From contig JAQIBF010000055.1 in the NCBI GenBank assembly GCA_027859195.1, positions 1 to 32,046 of the forward strand: a DNA stretch of 32,046 nt, given 5' to 3'. This stretch comes from Helicobacteraceae bacterium (GTDB lineage Bacteria > Campylobacterota > Campylobacteria > Campylobacterales > Sulfurimonadaceae). The position numbers were made by a program, and so were the translations under genes. Position 1 is the first letter of the stretch. Each line of letters starts with the position of its first letter. The notes under the pieces are model-generated. The model saw nothing but the letters and a program-made list of their open reading frames with translations. It had not been told where the DNA came from and did no database searches. Of the stretch, positions 24,589 through 32,046 are shown in pieces.

Positions 24589-25920
24589 ATGTTCAAAACG
24601 ATTATGCCCCTATCGGCTATCTTGTCCCTGCGCTTTTTAGGGCTATTTCTTGTTCTTCCTGTTCTTTCAGTCTATGCCATGAGTATGGAGGGGGCAACCC
24701 CTCTGCTCGTCGGTGTCATCGTCGGTGGCTATGCCCTGACTCAGGCTCTATTTCAAGTACCTTTTGGAACCATTAGTGACAAGATAGGACGTAAACCGAC
24801 ACTCTTTGTCGGACTTCTTATCTTTTTAATCGGTTCTGTAGTTGCGGCACTGAGCACCGATATTTACATGTTGATGGTAGGACGATTTCTACAAGGTGCC
24901 GGTGCGATCGGGGCGGTTGTCACAGCGATGATCTCGGACCTTGTTCCTGAAGAGGTACGCGGTAAAGCAATGGCGATGATGGGTGGAACGATTGCAATCT
25001 CTTTTGCACTAGCTATGGGTCTCGGGCCGGTACTAGGTGCTGCTTACGGGGTTGACTTTCTCTTTTGGGTAACCTCCGGACTTGCTATTTTGGCGATGTT
25101 GCTTCTCTTTACAAAGGTACCTACACCGCCTCGTATCCGTCATATTTACCATAATTCAACTAAAACATCTGACATTATTAAAGACCCCAATCTTTTAGGA
25201 ATGATCATTATCAACGGTATGCAAAAAGGGTTGATGACAGTTGCCTTTGTCCTTATTCCGATCATCCTGACCAAGGCTGTTGCAGATGGCGGTTTCGGCT
25301 GGGAAACTTCTGATCTCTGGATGGCATATCTTCCTGCTATGATCTTTGGTCTTATCGCCATGGGACCTGCTGCTGTCTTTGGCGAAAAATACAATAAAGC
25401 AAAACAGATCTTTTTGATCTCTATCGTGCTTTTCATAGCTGCCTTTTTGCTAATGGGTTTCACAAACTCCTCAACACTCTTTGTTGTCGGTGTTGTCTCT
25501 TTCTTTATCGGCTTTAACATGATGGAGCCCCTGGTCCAGTCACTAATCTCTAAATATGCAAAAGTGCACCAGAAAGGGGCTGCCCTTGGTATCTCTAACT
25601 CTGTGGCATACTTTATGACATTTCTTGGCGGAACATTCGCCGGTTTGATGCTTGACATCTCTAACCCACAGATGATCGGTATGAGCCTTGGCATTGTTGG
25701 AACACTTTGGTTCGTATGGACGGCTTTTAAGCTTTCTAATCCAGCCAAACACAGCCACCTGTTCAAACACATCGATGAAGTCGACATGAAGAAGCTCGAA
25801 GCACTTGAGCATGACGCTATTGCTGAGTGGTACATTAATGAGACCGAAAACCTTGTAGTCATTAAGTACCGCAGTGATGATATTGACGAAGAGACGATTC
25901 TCGCGAAGATCATCAAATAA
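24589..25920 (+). CDS. YajR-like MFS transporter with C-terminal YAM-type domain
   Basis: This 443-residue major facilitator transporter has about 12 membrane helices. The loop after helix 2 has GTISDKIGRKP, the MFS motif A. I set the start at 24589 (MFKTIMPLSAILSLRFLGLF) because AAGG lies six bases upstream; an earlier frame start at 24499 adds 30 residues of non-coding character. After the last helix, about 60 soluble residues follow, including EHDAIAEWYINETENLVVIK, which fits the ferredoxin-like YAM domain of E. coli YajR. Substrate is unknown. It is followed by a strong terminator. Confidence 0.85.
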   Translation: MFKTIMPLSAILSLRFLGLFLVLPVLSVYAMSMEGATPLLVGVIVGGYALTQALFQVPFGTISDKIGRKPTLFVGLLIFLIGSVVAALSTDIYMLMVGRFLQGAGAIGAVVTAMISDLVPEEVRGKAMAMMGGTIAISFALAMGLGPVLGAAYGVDFLFWVTSGLAILAMLLLFTKVPTPPRIRHIYHNSTKTSDIIKDPNLLGMIIINGMQKGLMTVAFVLIPIILTKAVADGGFGWETSDLWMAYLPAMIFGLIAMGPAAVFGEKYNKAKQIFLISIVLFIAAFLLMGFTNSSTLFVVGVVSFFIGFNMMEPLVQSLISKYAKVHQKGAALGISNSVAYFMTFLGGTFAGLMLDISNPQMIGMSLGIVGTLWFVWTAFKLSNPAKHSHLFKHIDEVDMKKLEALEHDAIAEWYINETENLVVIKYRSDDIDEETILAKIIK

Positions 25921-25927
25921 CATCTTC

Positions 25928-25952
25928 GTAGAGAGGAATCCTCTCTACTTTT
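25928..25952 (+). terminator. Intrinsic terminator after the MFS gene
   Basis: Perfect 10-bp arms gtagagagga (25928-25937) and tcctctctac (25939-25948) flank one base; a 9-bp stem with a three-base loop is the practical hairpin. Four T and further T-rich sequence follow, eight bases past the stop codon. Confidence 0.8.
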
Positions 25953-26434
25953 ACCATTTTTTCTACTTTCATTTTCTACTCTATTCTTTTTACCCTTAGA
26001 ACGCTTTAGTACCTGACTTCTGTATCAGCGACCTTTTTTCGATGTGCAAACTTTTTTAATTACTTCATATCATTAGTACGTCACTTTTTTCTTTTGCTCG
26101 CTCAAAAGAAGAACTAACCAAAAAAGAAAAGAGCGATACCCTTCGGCACTAGTCACTCTTTGAAAGTATCAATTCAAAACCTTCATGCATTTCGGCACGA
26201 CTGCCGAAATTAATGTCCTGACATAGCGATGTATTACTGCCAAGACTTTTCAAACTGTCTGCAAAACCCCACCAAATCTATGCAACTCCTACAATGACCA
26301 TTAGCAAACGATCCAAACAGGGATTAAAACGAAGTTTTAACTTTAAAATAGATGCGTTACCGCTTGCCTCTTTTCGCAACATCTACAGAGCAGACTGAAA
26401 GGAGTGATGAACGTTAATATGAAACCCGTTAAAT

Positions 26435-26458
26435 AAAAGCCAACTGCTTGGCTTTTTT
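26435..26458 (+). terminator. Orphan intrinsic terminator
   Basis: aaaagcca (26435-26442) pairs with tggctttt (26449-26456) across a six-base loop, within a T6 tail on plus. The only frame in front is nine codons (26407-26436, MNVNMKPVK) with GGAG two bases before its ATG. It may end a small RNA. Confidence 0.65.
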
Positions 26459-26522
26459 AGGGTTGGAAACAGAGTTGTTATGCGTAGCATCAACGCCGTA
26501 GACCTTTTTCCGTAGGTGAGTT

Positions 26523-26602
26523 AGTCGTTTTTAGTGAGAGAACGACTGTATGGATGGTAGTCGACAGCCTGTCGACCTCGCAGCCGTTGCGAGAGCTTTT
26601 TT
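26523..26602 (+). ncRNA. Candidate small structured RNA with terminator
   Basis: Three hairpins stand almost end to end: agtcgtt/aacgact (26523-26529 with 26541-26547), gtcgaca/tgtcgac (26560-26566 with 26570-26576) and ctcgca/tgcgag (26577-26582 with 26588-26593). The last is followed by agc and six T, a terminator shape. No promoter was identified. A small RNA or a decayed repeat element would both fit. Confidence 0.4.
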
Positions 26603-26860
26603 GCGTACTTTTTTTGCGGCGACACAGCGCTAAAGCGCCGCACAGGGCGGAACTAAATTTCGCATCGTGAAAAAAGGATGAGTGTATGAAAGAAAAGTTA
26701 TCCTTTCCAATAATACATATGTACAAAAAACAATAAAGAGAAGTTGATAAAGTTTTATCGTTCAAACCATCAAAAAATGAGAGAAAGTATTTCCAATAAC
26801 GTTAACTCAGTAGTATTAACTCAAAGAAAAGATGTTTAGAAGATTAAAAGAGTTGAAGGG

Positions 26861-26877
26861 TCCGGGTGAACCCCGGA
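26861..26877 (-). terminator. Hairpin after moeA
   Basis: tccggg (26861-26866) pairs with cccgga (26872-26877) across five bases, about 20 bp past the moeA stop. The minus-strand tail is pyrimidine-rich (CCCTTCAACTCTTTT) rather than a pure T run, so termination efficiency is uncertain. Confidence 0.45.
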
Positions 26878-26897
26878 ATAATTATGAAAGAGGATTT

Positions 26898-28109
26898 TTA
26901 GAATCTATCCAGCTTGATAACCTTGACTGTTGCCCCCGCCTCTTTAGGGCCATCTTCTTCACTGCTGACGATCAGAGCAGCATCGCCAAGCATGTTGGTC
27001 AGAATAGCCGACGTCCCCACCTTTTTACCGTCAAAGTCAACAACATATTTTCCATCTTGGAAAGTAAGATTACAAGCCGTAAACTCACTTTTTTTGGAGC
27101 GTTTATTAAACGGTTCCGCCAAAGTTGCTTCGACCATCTCAAAGACTTTCTCAGTCCCGAGGAACTTTTTGATGAGCGGCACTACATAGAGCAGAAACGT
27201 CACAGTTGACGAGTAGGCAAACCCCGGCAGTCCAAGGATGAACTTCTCACCTTTTTGTGCAACCAGAATATGTTGCCCCGGTTTGATGTTCACCCCTTTA
27301 AAGATCACCTCAGCACCAAGCGCCGGAATGACATCTTTGACAAAGTCGTAATCCCCGACACTCACACCCCCGGTACTTACCACGATATCTGCCGAGGCCA
27401 AGGCATTTTCGAAGGCAGCCGTTATAGAGTCTCTGTCATCTTTGACAACCCCCATCTGTACCACTTCTGCACCCGCCATATTGGCAATAGCTGCAATAGT
27501 ATGATGATTTGAGCTGCGGATCTGCGAAGTGTTCTCCGGAGTCTGACCGATCTCCAAGATCTCACTTCCTGTTGAAAGTGTCGCTACCCGAGGTCTTAGC
27601 ATCACCGGAACAACAGCAGTGTTCAAACCTGCCATCACCCCGATCTCAGCAAAACCGACCTTACTCCCTTTTCGTATCAGCACGTCTCCCTCAGAGTAAC
27701 TTTCACCGATCGGACGGACACTGTTTCCGTAAGGCACCACTTCATTGATAATGATCTCATCGCCCTCAACCGTCACATTTTCTATCTGAATCAAGGTGTC
27801 AGCACCGTGGGGCATTCCGGCCCCGGTGAAGGTCTTAATACAGTTACCGCTGCTCACTTCGCGACGTTCATCGCTGCCGGCAGGATTGTCACCCAAGATC
27901 TTGATACGACCGGAGGTAAGATCACTGTGAAGTATTGCATACCCATCCATTGCCGAGGTAGGCTGAGAAGGGGCATTCTCATCAGCCACCAGATCTTCCG
28001 CCAAATAACGGCCGAGAGCATCATCTAAAAAGACATTCTCTTTACGCAGTACACCCACATGAAGTGCATTCAACAACTCTATTGACGCTTCATAACTTAA
28101 AAAACCCAT
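26898..28109 (-). CDS. moeA: Molybdopterin molybdotransferase MoeA
   Basis: MoeA inserts molybdate into adenylylated molybdopterin to give the molybdenum cofactor. The 403-residue protein has the expected domains: the N-terminal PSQPTSAMDGYAI stretch (about 44-56), the central MoaB-like domain with TLSTGSEI and VSTGGVSVGDYDFVKDV, then GLPGFAYSSTVTF and a C-terminal beta domain. It follows moaE with no gap, so it is the last gene of a moaD-moaE-moeA operon. Length is typical. Confidence 0.95.
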   Translation of the reverse strand: MGFLSYEASIELLNALHVGVLRKENVFLDDALGRYLAEDLVADENAPSQPTSAMDGYAILHSDLTSGRIKILGDNPAGSDERREVSSGNCIKTFTGAGMPHGADTLIQIENVTVEGDEIIINEVVPYGNSVRPIGESYSEGDVLIRKGSKVGFAEIGVMAGLNTAVVPVMLRPRVATLSTGSEILEIGQTPENTSQIRSSNHHTIAAIANMAGAEVVQMGVVKDDRDSITAAFENALASADIVVSTGGVSVGDYDFVKDVIPALGAEVIFKGVNIKPGQHILVAQKGEKFILGLPGFAYSSTVTFLLYVVPLIKKFLGTEKVFEMVEATLAEPFNKRSKKSEFTACNLTFQDGKYVVDFDGKKVGTSAILTNMLGDAALIVSSEEDGPKEAGATVKVIKLDRF

Positions 28110-28562
28110 TTACTCTCCTAAAAGACCAGAACCGCTGATCGGTGTTGAACGATCGCGTGCATAAAGACGTTTACCATCTTTTAGATCATATTTCCAGATC
28201 GGGGCACTTGCCTTAAAGTCCTCGACAAAATCGTTGATCATCTTAAGTGCGACCTTGCGTTTTGGAGAGAAGACTGCCGCAACATACGAAGAGGTGTGCA
28301 GTGGTACATCCCCCTTAGAGTGGGCCATCTTTAAAACTGCCCCCGCCACTTTAGCCTTCTCCTGCCATGCGTTGAACCATGATTCCAAAATCGGCTCATA
28401 GATGTCAAAACTCAGGCCTGAGATCTCATCTTCCTCACGGATCGTCCCAATAAAAGGGATGTACGCACCGTAATTACTGCTGGCTTCCTCTTTGTACCAA
28501 CGTACCAGGATCTCTTCTACAGGAACAGGGCCTTCATATAGCTCTAGCATATCAACCGCCAC
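28110..28562 (-). CDS. moaE: Molybdopterin synthase large subunit MoaE
   Basis: MoaE forms the heterotetrameric molybdopterin synthase with MoaD and transfers two sulfurs to precursor Z (cPMP). The 150-residue protein has GAYIPFIGTIREEDE near residues 32-46, the HSKGDVPLHTSSYVAAVFSP core (81-100) and PIWKYDLKDGKRLY near 121-134, with lysines at the expected catalytic places. It overlaps the moaD end by eleven bases and abuts moeA. Confidence 0.93.
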   Translation of the reverse strand: MAVDMLELYEGPVPVEEILVRWYKEEASSNYGAYIPFIGTIREEDEISGLSFDIYEPILESWFNAWQEKAKVAGAVLKMAHSKGDVPLHTSSYVAAVFSPKRKVALKMINDFVEDFKASAPIWKYDLKDGKRLYARDRSTPISGSGLLGE

Positions 28563-28773
28563 AGACAGGCGGAAGCAAAGAGACCTTGTCCCCGGACTTT
28601 AACACGGTATCAAGACTCTTTACCAAAGTATCATTGACAGCTACAGCACACGACTCCAGCCAATCTTTGACTTCAGCATCATTTTGAAGTGCTGCTGCGA
28701 CATCATGCAGTGTCGCAGCTTCAAGTTCTAACGCCTCTTTTTGTATCGGTCCTAAAAATTCTACACGTACCAT
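28552..28773 (-). CDS. moaD: Molybdopterin synthase sulfur carrier subunit MoaD
   Basis: MoaD is a ubiquitin-like carrier whose C-terminal Gly-Gly is converted to a thiocarboxylate that donates sulfur in molybdopterin synthesis. The 73-residue product has a beta-grasp pattern and ends in VSLLPPVCGG, with the required terminal GG. It is first in the operon. A TATAAT on the minus strand at 28866-28861 gives a leader of about 80 bases. The moaD ending overlaps moaE, suggesting coupled translation of the two subunits. Confidence 0.92.
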   Translation of the reverse strand: MVRVEFLGPIQKEALELEAATLHDVAAALQNDAEVKDWLESCAVAVNDTLVKSLDTVLKSGDKVSLLPPVCGG

Positions 28774-28860
28774 TTTTTTTCCTCAAGGGGCTATAGGGTA
28801 CCTCTGAAAATCGTAGTCCGTCTCAGACGTGCCCTTTTTTCGCCGCTTATTATTAACGCG

Positions 28861-28866
28861 ATTATA
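28861..28866 (-). promoter_or_regulatory. -10 box of the moaD-moaE-moeA operon
   Basis: TATAAT reads on the minus strand 88 bp upstream of moaD. The roughly 80-base leader is GC-richer than its surroundings and holds a small cgtc/gacg hairpin and a gggtaccc palindrome, but it does not resemble a full Moco riboswitch. Confidence 0.4.
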
Positions 28867-28982
28867 GCATATTTGATATATTGTGAAAAATTCAACAGAG
28901 CATAACGCCAAGGTACGCTTGGTAAAGTGCATCTATTACGCATTTTGCTCGACCCTTCTCTTTTGTCATCTATTGATTTAGT

Positions 28983-28988
28983 TATAAT
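28983..28988 (+). promoter_or_regulatory. -10 box of the mqnA-like gene
   Basis: TATAAT lies 25 bp upstream of the ATG, giving a short leader that contains the AGGGAG ribosome site. No clear -35 box is present. Confidence 0.5.
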
Positions 28989-29012
28989 TACGCTAAAAAA
29001 AGGGAGAAACTT

Positions 29013-29669
29013 ATGCTATTTGGCAAGATCGAATATCTTAATCTTCTTCCTTTTCACCTCTTTATGAAACGCTATAGCCGTTCAACACGTGACAATATGA
29101 GCTTTAATTATAAAAGAGGGGTCCCGGCAAAGATCAATGCCGAGTATGCCGCCAGACGTGTTGATGCTGCTTTTATCTCCAGTATTAAAGCGCAAAAAGA
29201 GCGACATGTCGACTTGGGAATCATCGCCAGACAAGAGGTCTTGAGTGTTCTTCTTATCCCTTCTGAAACCGATCAAGAGGACATAGAGAGTGCCACGTCA
29301 AACGTCCTGGCAAAAGTACTTGGATTACAAGGGGAAGTCCTCATCGGGGACAAAGCACTTCGTCACTATCTTAGCGGCGAGGACAATACAATCGATCTTG
29401 CTAAAGTATGGTATGACAAATACAAGCTGCCATTTGTCTTTGCTCTGCTCTGTCATCATCAACACGACACAGAGATCAAAAACCTCGCACGCGCCTTTAC
29501 CAACACGCACCAAAAAATCCCACAGTACCAGCTCTTAAAAGCATCAAAACGTACTGGTATCTCTGCAAAAGCGATTCAACACTACCTGACCTACATCTCG
29601 TATGAGTTAGATCATAAAGCCAAGGCCGGTATACACAAGTTCTGGCACCTCTCAAAAAAAGTTCACTGA
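29013..29669 (+). CDS. MqnA-like (MqnA/MqnD family) menaquinone biosynthesis protein
   Basis: MqnA is chorismate dehydratase, the first enzyme of the futalosine route to menaquinone, which Campylobacterota use instead of the Men pathway. This 218-residue protein has the family start FGKIEYLNLLPFHLFMKR and the pattern RVDAAFISSIKA (residues 49-60), where the substrate-binding-protein fold makes its ligand pocket. GEVLIGDKALRHYL and LAKVWYDKYKLPFVFALLCH (about 129-148) match the second lobe. It is shorter than many MqnA proteins (about 270-290 residues), as in related Campylobacterota. MqnD is the alternative name within the same fold, so I give no symbol. Confidence 0.8.
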   Translation: MLFGKIEYLNLLPFHLFMKRYSRSTRDNMSFNYKRGVPAKINAEYAARRVDAAFISSIKAQKERHVDLGIIARQEVLSVLLIPSETDQEDIESATSNVLAKVLGLQGEVLIGDKALRHYLSGEDNTIDLAKVWYDKYKLPFVFALLCHHQHDTEIKNLARAFTNTHQKIPQYQLLKASKRTGISAKAIQHYLTYISYELDHKAKAGIHKFWHLSKKVH

Positions 29670-29718
29670 TATAGTTATAAAAAAACATTCTAGTTAAGAG
29701 CCGTTGTTGTTTGAAGAT

Positions 29719-29732
29719 TTGATAAAAATCTT
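29719..29732 (+). promoter_or_regulatory. Weak FNR/CRP-like site upstream of the cytochrome c peroxidase gene
   Basis: TTGATAAAAATCTT matches eight of the ten fixed positions of the FNR/CRP consensus TTGAT-N4-ATCAA and lies 26 bp before the chosen start codon. AT-rich -10-like sequence follows at about 29733-29750, so spacing to a promoter is ambiguous. A chance match is possible in AT-rich DNA. Confidence 0.3.
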
Positions 29733-29757
29733 ATATAAAAAGAGTACTATATTCTTT

Positions 29758-30684
29758 ATGAACAGATTAATCTTTATAGTACTTTTTTGCTTTTCTCTCT
29801 TTGCAGCTGAACCCATTGCTCCGATACCTGTTTCACTTGACAGCATCGACTTGCCAAAAGCTAAATTGGGACGAATGCTCTTTCTCGATCCCTCACTCTC
29901 ATCTGACAAGACCGTCTCATGTCACGACTGCCACAATTTTGAATTTGGCGGCGCTGATCCCAGAGACGTTTCGATAGGTGTTCAAGGCCGAAAAGGCGGT
30001 ATTCAATCGCCGACTGTCTATAATGCCAGGTTCAACTTTAAACAGTTTTGGAATGGCCGGGCAACAAACCTGGAAGAACAGGCAAGCGGGCCGCTTACTG
30101 CTCACGTTGAAATGAACATGACACCCGAAAAGGTTGAGACCGAGCTCAATGCAAATACACTGTACCAAGAAGAGTTCAAAAAAATTTACGGCGTTGAGTA
30201 TATTACAATGGACAACGTTATCAATGCGATTGTTGAATTTGAAAAAGCACTCATAACCCCTAACAGCCGTTTCGACCGTTATCTTCGTGGCGAGATCCGT
30301 TTAAATGAAGAAGAGGCAGAAGGGTATGAGAAGTTTAAACGCCTAGGCTGTATCACCTGCCACAACGGCATCAATATCGGCTCAAATGCCTTTCAAAAAA
30401 TGGGACTATTTAAAGATTACCCTTATGATGAAAAGTACCAGGACCGTTTTGCAATAACTAAACAAGAGTCCCATAAGAATGTCTTTAAAGTGCCGACACT
30501 ACGTAATATTACGCTGACAGCCCCGTACTTTCATGATACCAACGCCACGACACTTGAAGACGCCATAACCAAGATGGCGTTCTATAACCTGGGTATCACG
30601 CTGACTATCAAAGATCGTGATCTGATCATCGCTTTTTTAAAGAGCTTAGAGGGTGAAAGACCCGTAATATTGGATATGCCATGA
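29758..30684 (+). CDS. Di-haem cytochrome c peroxidase
   Basis: This periplasmic enzyme reduces hydrogen peroxide with electrons from cytochrome c. I set the start at 29758 (308 residues) because MNRLIFIVLFCFSLFA gives a signal peptide cut before AEPIAP; the frame extends 18 codons upstream without coding character. The mature protein has SCHDCHNFEFGG (first, low-potential haem CHDCH) and CITCHNGINIGSNAFQKMG (second haem CITCH), plus GRKGGIQSPTVYNARF and FKVPTLRNITLTAPYFHD of the MauG/CcpA family. The next gene overlaps its stop (ATGA). It is a likely partner of the microaerobic chain encoded in this window. Confidence 0.93.
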   Translation: MNRLIFIVLFCFSLFAAEPIAPIPVSLDSIDLPKAKLGRMLFLDPSLSSDKTVSCHDCHNFEFGGADPRDVSIGVQGRKGGIQSPTVYNARFNFKQFWNGRATNLEEQASGPLTAHVEMNMTPEKVETELNANTLYQEEFKKIYGVEYITMDNVINAIVEFEKALITPNSRFDRYLRGEIRLNEEEAEGYEKFKRLGCITCHNGINIGSNAFQKMGLFKDYPYDEKYQDRFAITKQESHKNVFKVPTLRNITLTAPYFHDTNATTLEDAITKMAFYNLGITLTIKDRDLIIAFLKSLEGERPVILDMP

Positions 30685-32046
30685 ACCAAAACCGCAGTGT
30701 CATCCTCGCTTTTTTCACAGCCTTTGTCTCTGTACTTTTAACCTCCTATTACTATTTGCACCAACGTGAGTATTCTCTACAATACAAAACCGTGATCAAT
30801 GCTTTTCACACCATGCAAAACGACTATGACACACTCTCTTACGACATTTTAAAAAGTGCAGTCTACAGTTACAACAATCAAGATGACATTGCAAAAGGTA
30901 TGGCTTCTCTCAACCTTGATTATGCCAACCTCTATAATGCCCCTCTTTTCCAAAACAAGCAATACCTTATGCTGGACTACCCGTTAATTGATCTTGGAAT
31001 TAGCATCGCAGAGTACAATAGTGCCATAGAAGACTATCTCATGCTTAATGCCGGTATTAAAAACTCCTTTGTCTTTTTACTGAACTATGCAGAAAGTACA
31101 CACGAAATCTTTCCATCCAACGCTTCGATCCATAATGATATTAACGCGATCACTTCTGAACTCTCTAATATGCAGCGTCTACTTGACAAAATGCACATTC
31201 AGACAGTGGCAGAACACCTTAAAAATGTCAAAGACTTTCATACTACCAATAAGGACCAGCGTGCTTTCATTCAGACCTTGACACTGCACATTAACTATAT
31301 ACAGCATAATTTTCCTGCCTTTATTGCCGCAATCAGCACGCTGCAGGATAAAAAACTTATACGTGAACTTTTAGAAATTCAGAACAACTTCGATCAGATC
31401 GCCAAAAAAGACTTTATTATGATCGATAGACTGGCTATTCTCCTGTTCATTCTTATCATCACTGCACTTGTTGTTGTTGTCAACCTCCTTCTTCGTTCAC
31501 AACACGAGAATATAAGGCTGAAAGATCTGCAAAAGAGACTTGAGCATATTGTCAACTTTGACTCCTTGACTGCCCTTTTAAATCGAAACAGTTTTAACCA
31601 TATACTTGCAACAAAGCAATACAAAAAACCGACGCTCCTGCTGATAAACATCAATAAGTTCAAACATGTTAATGATCTCTATGGCGCTGACGTTGGTAAT
31701 TATATTCTTCAAGAGATGTCCCAACTTATTAAACTCCCTGTCGTTGAGCCGTACAACCCACAGTATTTCCACTTTGGCGGTGATGATTTTGGAATCTTAC
31801 TAGAAGATATACCGGCAAAAAAAGCAACACGCTGTGCAGAAACACTCATACAGAGTGTTAAACACTTTGTCTTTGTTGACAACGATATCGATATAAACAT
31901 CACCATTAATATTGCGATCAACTCCGAAGAACCGCTACTCGAGAATGCAGACATGGTCTTAAAGAACTACAAAAAAAATACCTTGAAAACAGTGGTCACA
32001 TTTTCTAAAGCGCTGAGACTAAAAGAGCAGATACAAAACAACATTG
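30681..32046 (+). CDS. Membrane GGDEF-domain protein with GGDDF motif, 3' end outside window
   Basis: The ATG overlaps the peroxidase stop codon (ATGA). 455 codons are visible. A membrane helix at about 8-24 and another at about 249-270 enclose a mostly helical periplasmic sensor domain of about 220 residues. A short coiled linker leads to a GGDEF-type domain: FDSLTALLNRNSF (about 293), LLLINIKFKH-like substrate strand (LLLININKFKHVNDLYG) and HFGGDDFGILL (about 364-374). The signature is GGDDF instead of GGDEF, which may keep or reduce cyclase activity. The last residues FSKALRLKEQIQNN resemble linkers that precede EAL domains, so a dual GGDEF-EAL protein is likely. Confidence 0.85.
   Translation, partial: MNQNRSVILAFFTAFVSVLLTSYYYLHQREYSLQYKTVINAFHTMQNDYDTLSYDILKSAVYSYNNQDDIAKGMASLNLDYANLYNAPLFQNKQYLMLDYPLIDLGISIAEYNSAIEDYLMLNAGIKNSFVFLLNYAESTHEIFPSNASIHNDINAITSELSNMQRLLDKMHIQTVAEHLKNVKDFHTTNKDQRAFIQTLTLHINYIQHNFPAFIAAISTLQDKKLIRELLEIQNNFDQIAKKDFIMIDRLAILLFILIITALVVVVNLLLRSQHENIRLKDLQKRLEHIVNFDSLTALLNRNSFNHILATKQYKKPTLLLININKFKHVNDLYGADVGNYILQEMSQLIKLPVVEPYNPQYFHFGGDDFGILLEDIPAKKATRCAETLIQSVKHFVFVDNDIDINITINIAINSEEPLLENADMVLKNYKKNTLKTVVTFSKALRLKEQIQNNI

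Larger units (their letters stand above)
25953..26897. other. Long intergenic region without a credible gene, rich in hairpins and repeat-like sequence
   Basis: No frame here looks like a protein. The 91-codon minus frame at 26490-26765 is Ser/Cys/Arg-rich low-quality sequence. Visible structure, left to right: a tcttttg/caaaaga hairpin in an AAAAG-rich block (about 26085-26130); a 9-bp hairpin, atttcggca/tgccgaaat (26189-26210); a nine-codon frame with a ribosome-like GGAG just before a terminator (26407-26458); three adjacent hairpins ending in a T run (26523-26602); and a GCGGCG/GCGCCGC-rich block (about 26616-26641). The texture resembles dispersed intergenic repeats or decayed mobile DNA. 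Confidence 0.6.

Noticed and set aside
25146-25916. 256-codon minus-strand frame opposite the MFS gene
   Set aside because: It mirrors the codon pattern of the transporter, has no own motifs and no promoter or ribosome site; it is an antisense shadow.
26310-26340. CRISPR-repeat-like end GGGATTAAAAC
   Set aside because: It occurs once, with no spaced copies and no cas genes nearby.
26490-26765. 91-codon minus-strand frame in the long spacer
   Set aside because: It crosses three hairpins and a terminator, has low-complexity Ser/Cys/Arg composition and no ribosome site; a chance frame over repeat-like DNA is more likely.
28774-28860. Moco riboswitch upstream of moaD
   Set aside because: The leader is only about 80 bases and lacks the multi-stem fold; only small palindromes are present.
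1-32046. tRNA, rRNA or tmRNA genes
   Set aside because: No T-loop GTTCRANNC with matching acceptor stem, and no rRNA or tmRNA signature, was recognised by eye on either strand.

Overview
The window looks like chromosome of a Campylobacterota (Epsilonproteobacteria) member, probably a free-living or chemolithotrophic relative of Sulfurimonas or Sulfurovum. Signs of this are the AddAB-type repair nuclease, a ccoNOQP cbb3 oxidase operon followed by DUF4006 and FixH genes, a DUF507-carA pair, a purA-hisZ-aminotransferase operon, an MqnA-like futalosine-pathway enzyme, a di-heme cytochrome c peroxidase, and dense AT-rich spacing with TATAAT-type -10 boxes. The genus is inferred from gene content only.

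Layout. 1-4943 (minus): addA-like helicase-nuclease (cut by the window edge) and addB-like nuclease, overlapping by one base. 5108-10019 (minus): cbb3 oxidase operon ccoN-O-Q-P, then DUF4006, a 34-residue membrane peptide too short for ordinary ORF calling, a TPM-like exported protein and FixH. 10286-11242 (minus): a TauE/UreH-type membrane protein with a (K/R)CG-repeat tail, possibly for copper handling. 11351-16532 (minus): carA, DUF507, purA, hisZ and a class V aminotransferase. 16857-17929 (plus): uppP and a DUF3817 protein. 18036-19551 (minus): rubredoxin, a haem-less cytochrome-like exported protein that seems frameshifted, the stump of a cytochrome c gene, and an exported rhodanese. 19695-20303 (plus): SAM methyltransferase.

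20308-23822 (minus) is the most unusual part. It holds a reverse transcriptase with retron-type signatures (NAxxH, YADD, ITG) fused to a charged linker, one membrane helix and a PEGA-like domain. Its 380-bp leader holds a -10 box, a three-way-junction-like fold and a 23-bp hairpin. Upstream lies a predicted outer-membrane protein made of three glycine-rich repeats. I read this as a candidate membrane-anchored retron-like system; the retron assignment is inference.

23846-25920: rdgB (minus) and a YajR-like MFS transporter (plus). 25949-26897: almost 1 kb without a credible gene, full of hairpins and repeat-like sequence. 26898-28773 (minus): moaD-moaE-moeA for molybdopterin synthesis. 29013-32046 (plus): an MqnA-like protein, a cytochrome c peroxidase, and a GGDEF protein running off the window.

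Together the ordinary genes serve microaerobic respiration (cbb3 oxidase, peroxidase, menaquinone, Moco), nucleotide and histidine metabolism, envelope lipid recycling and DNA repair.
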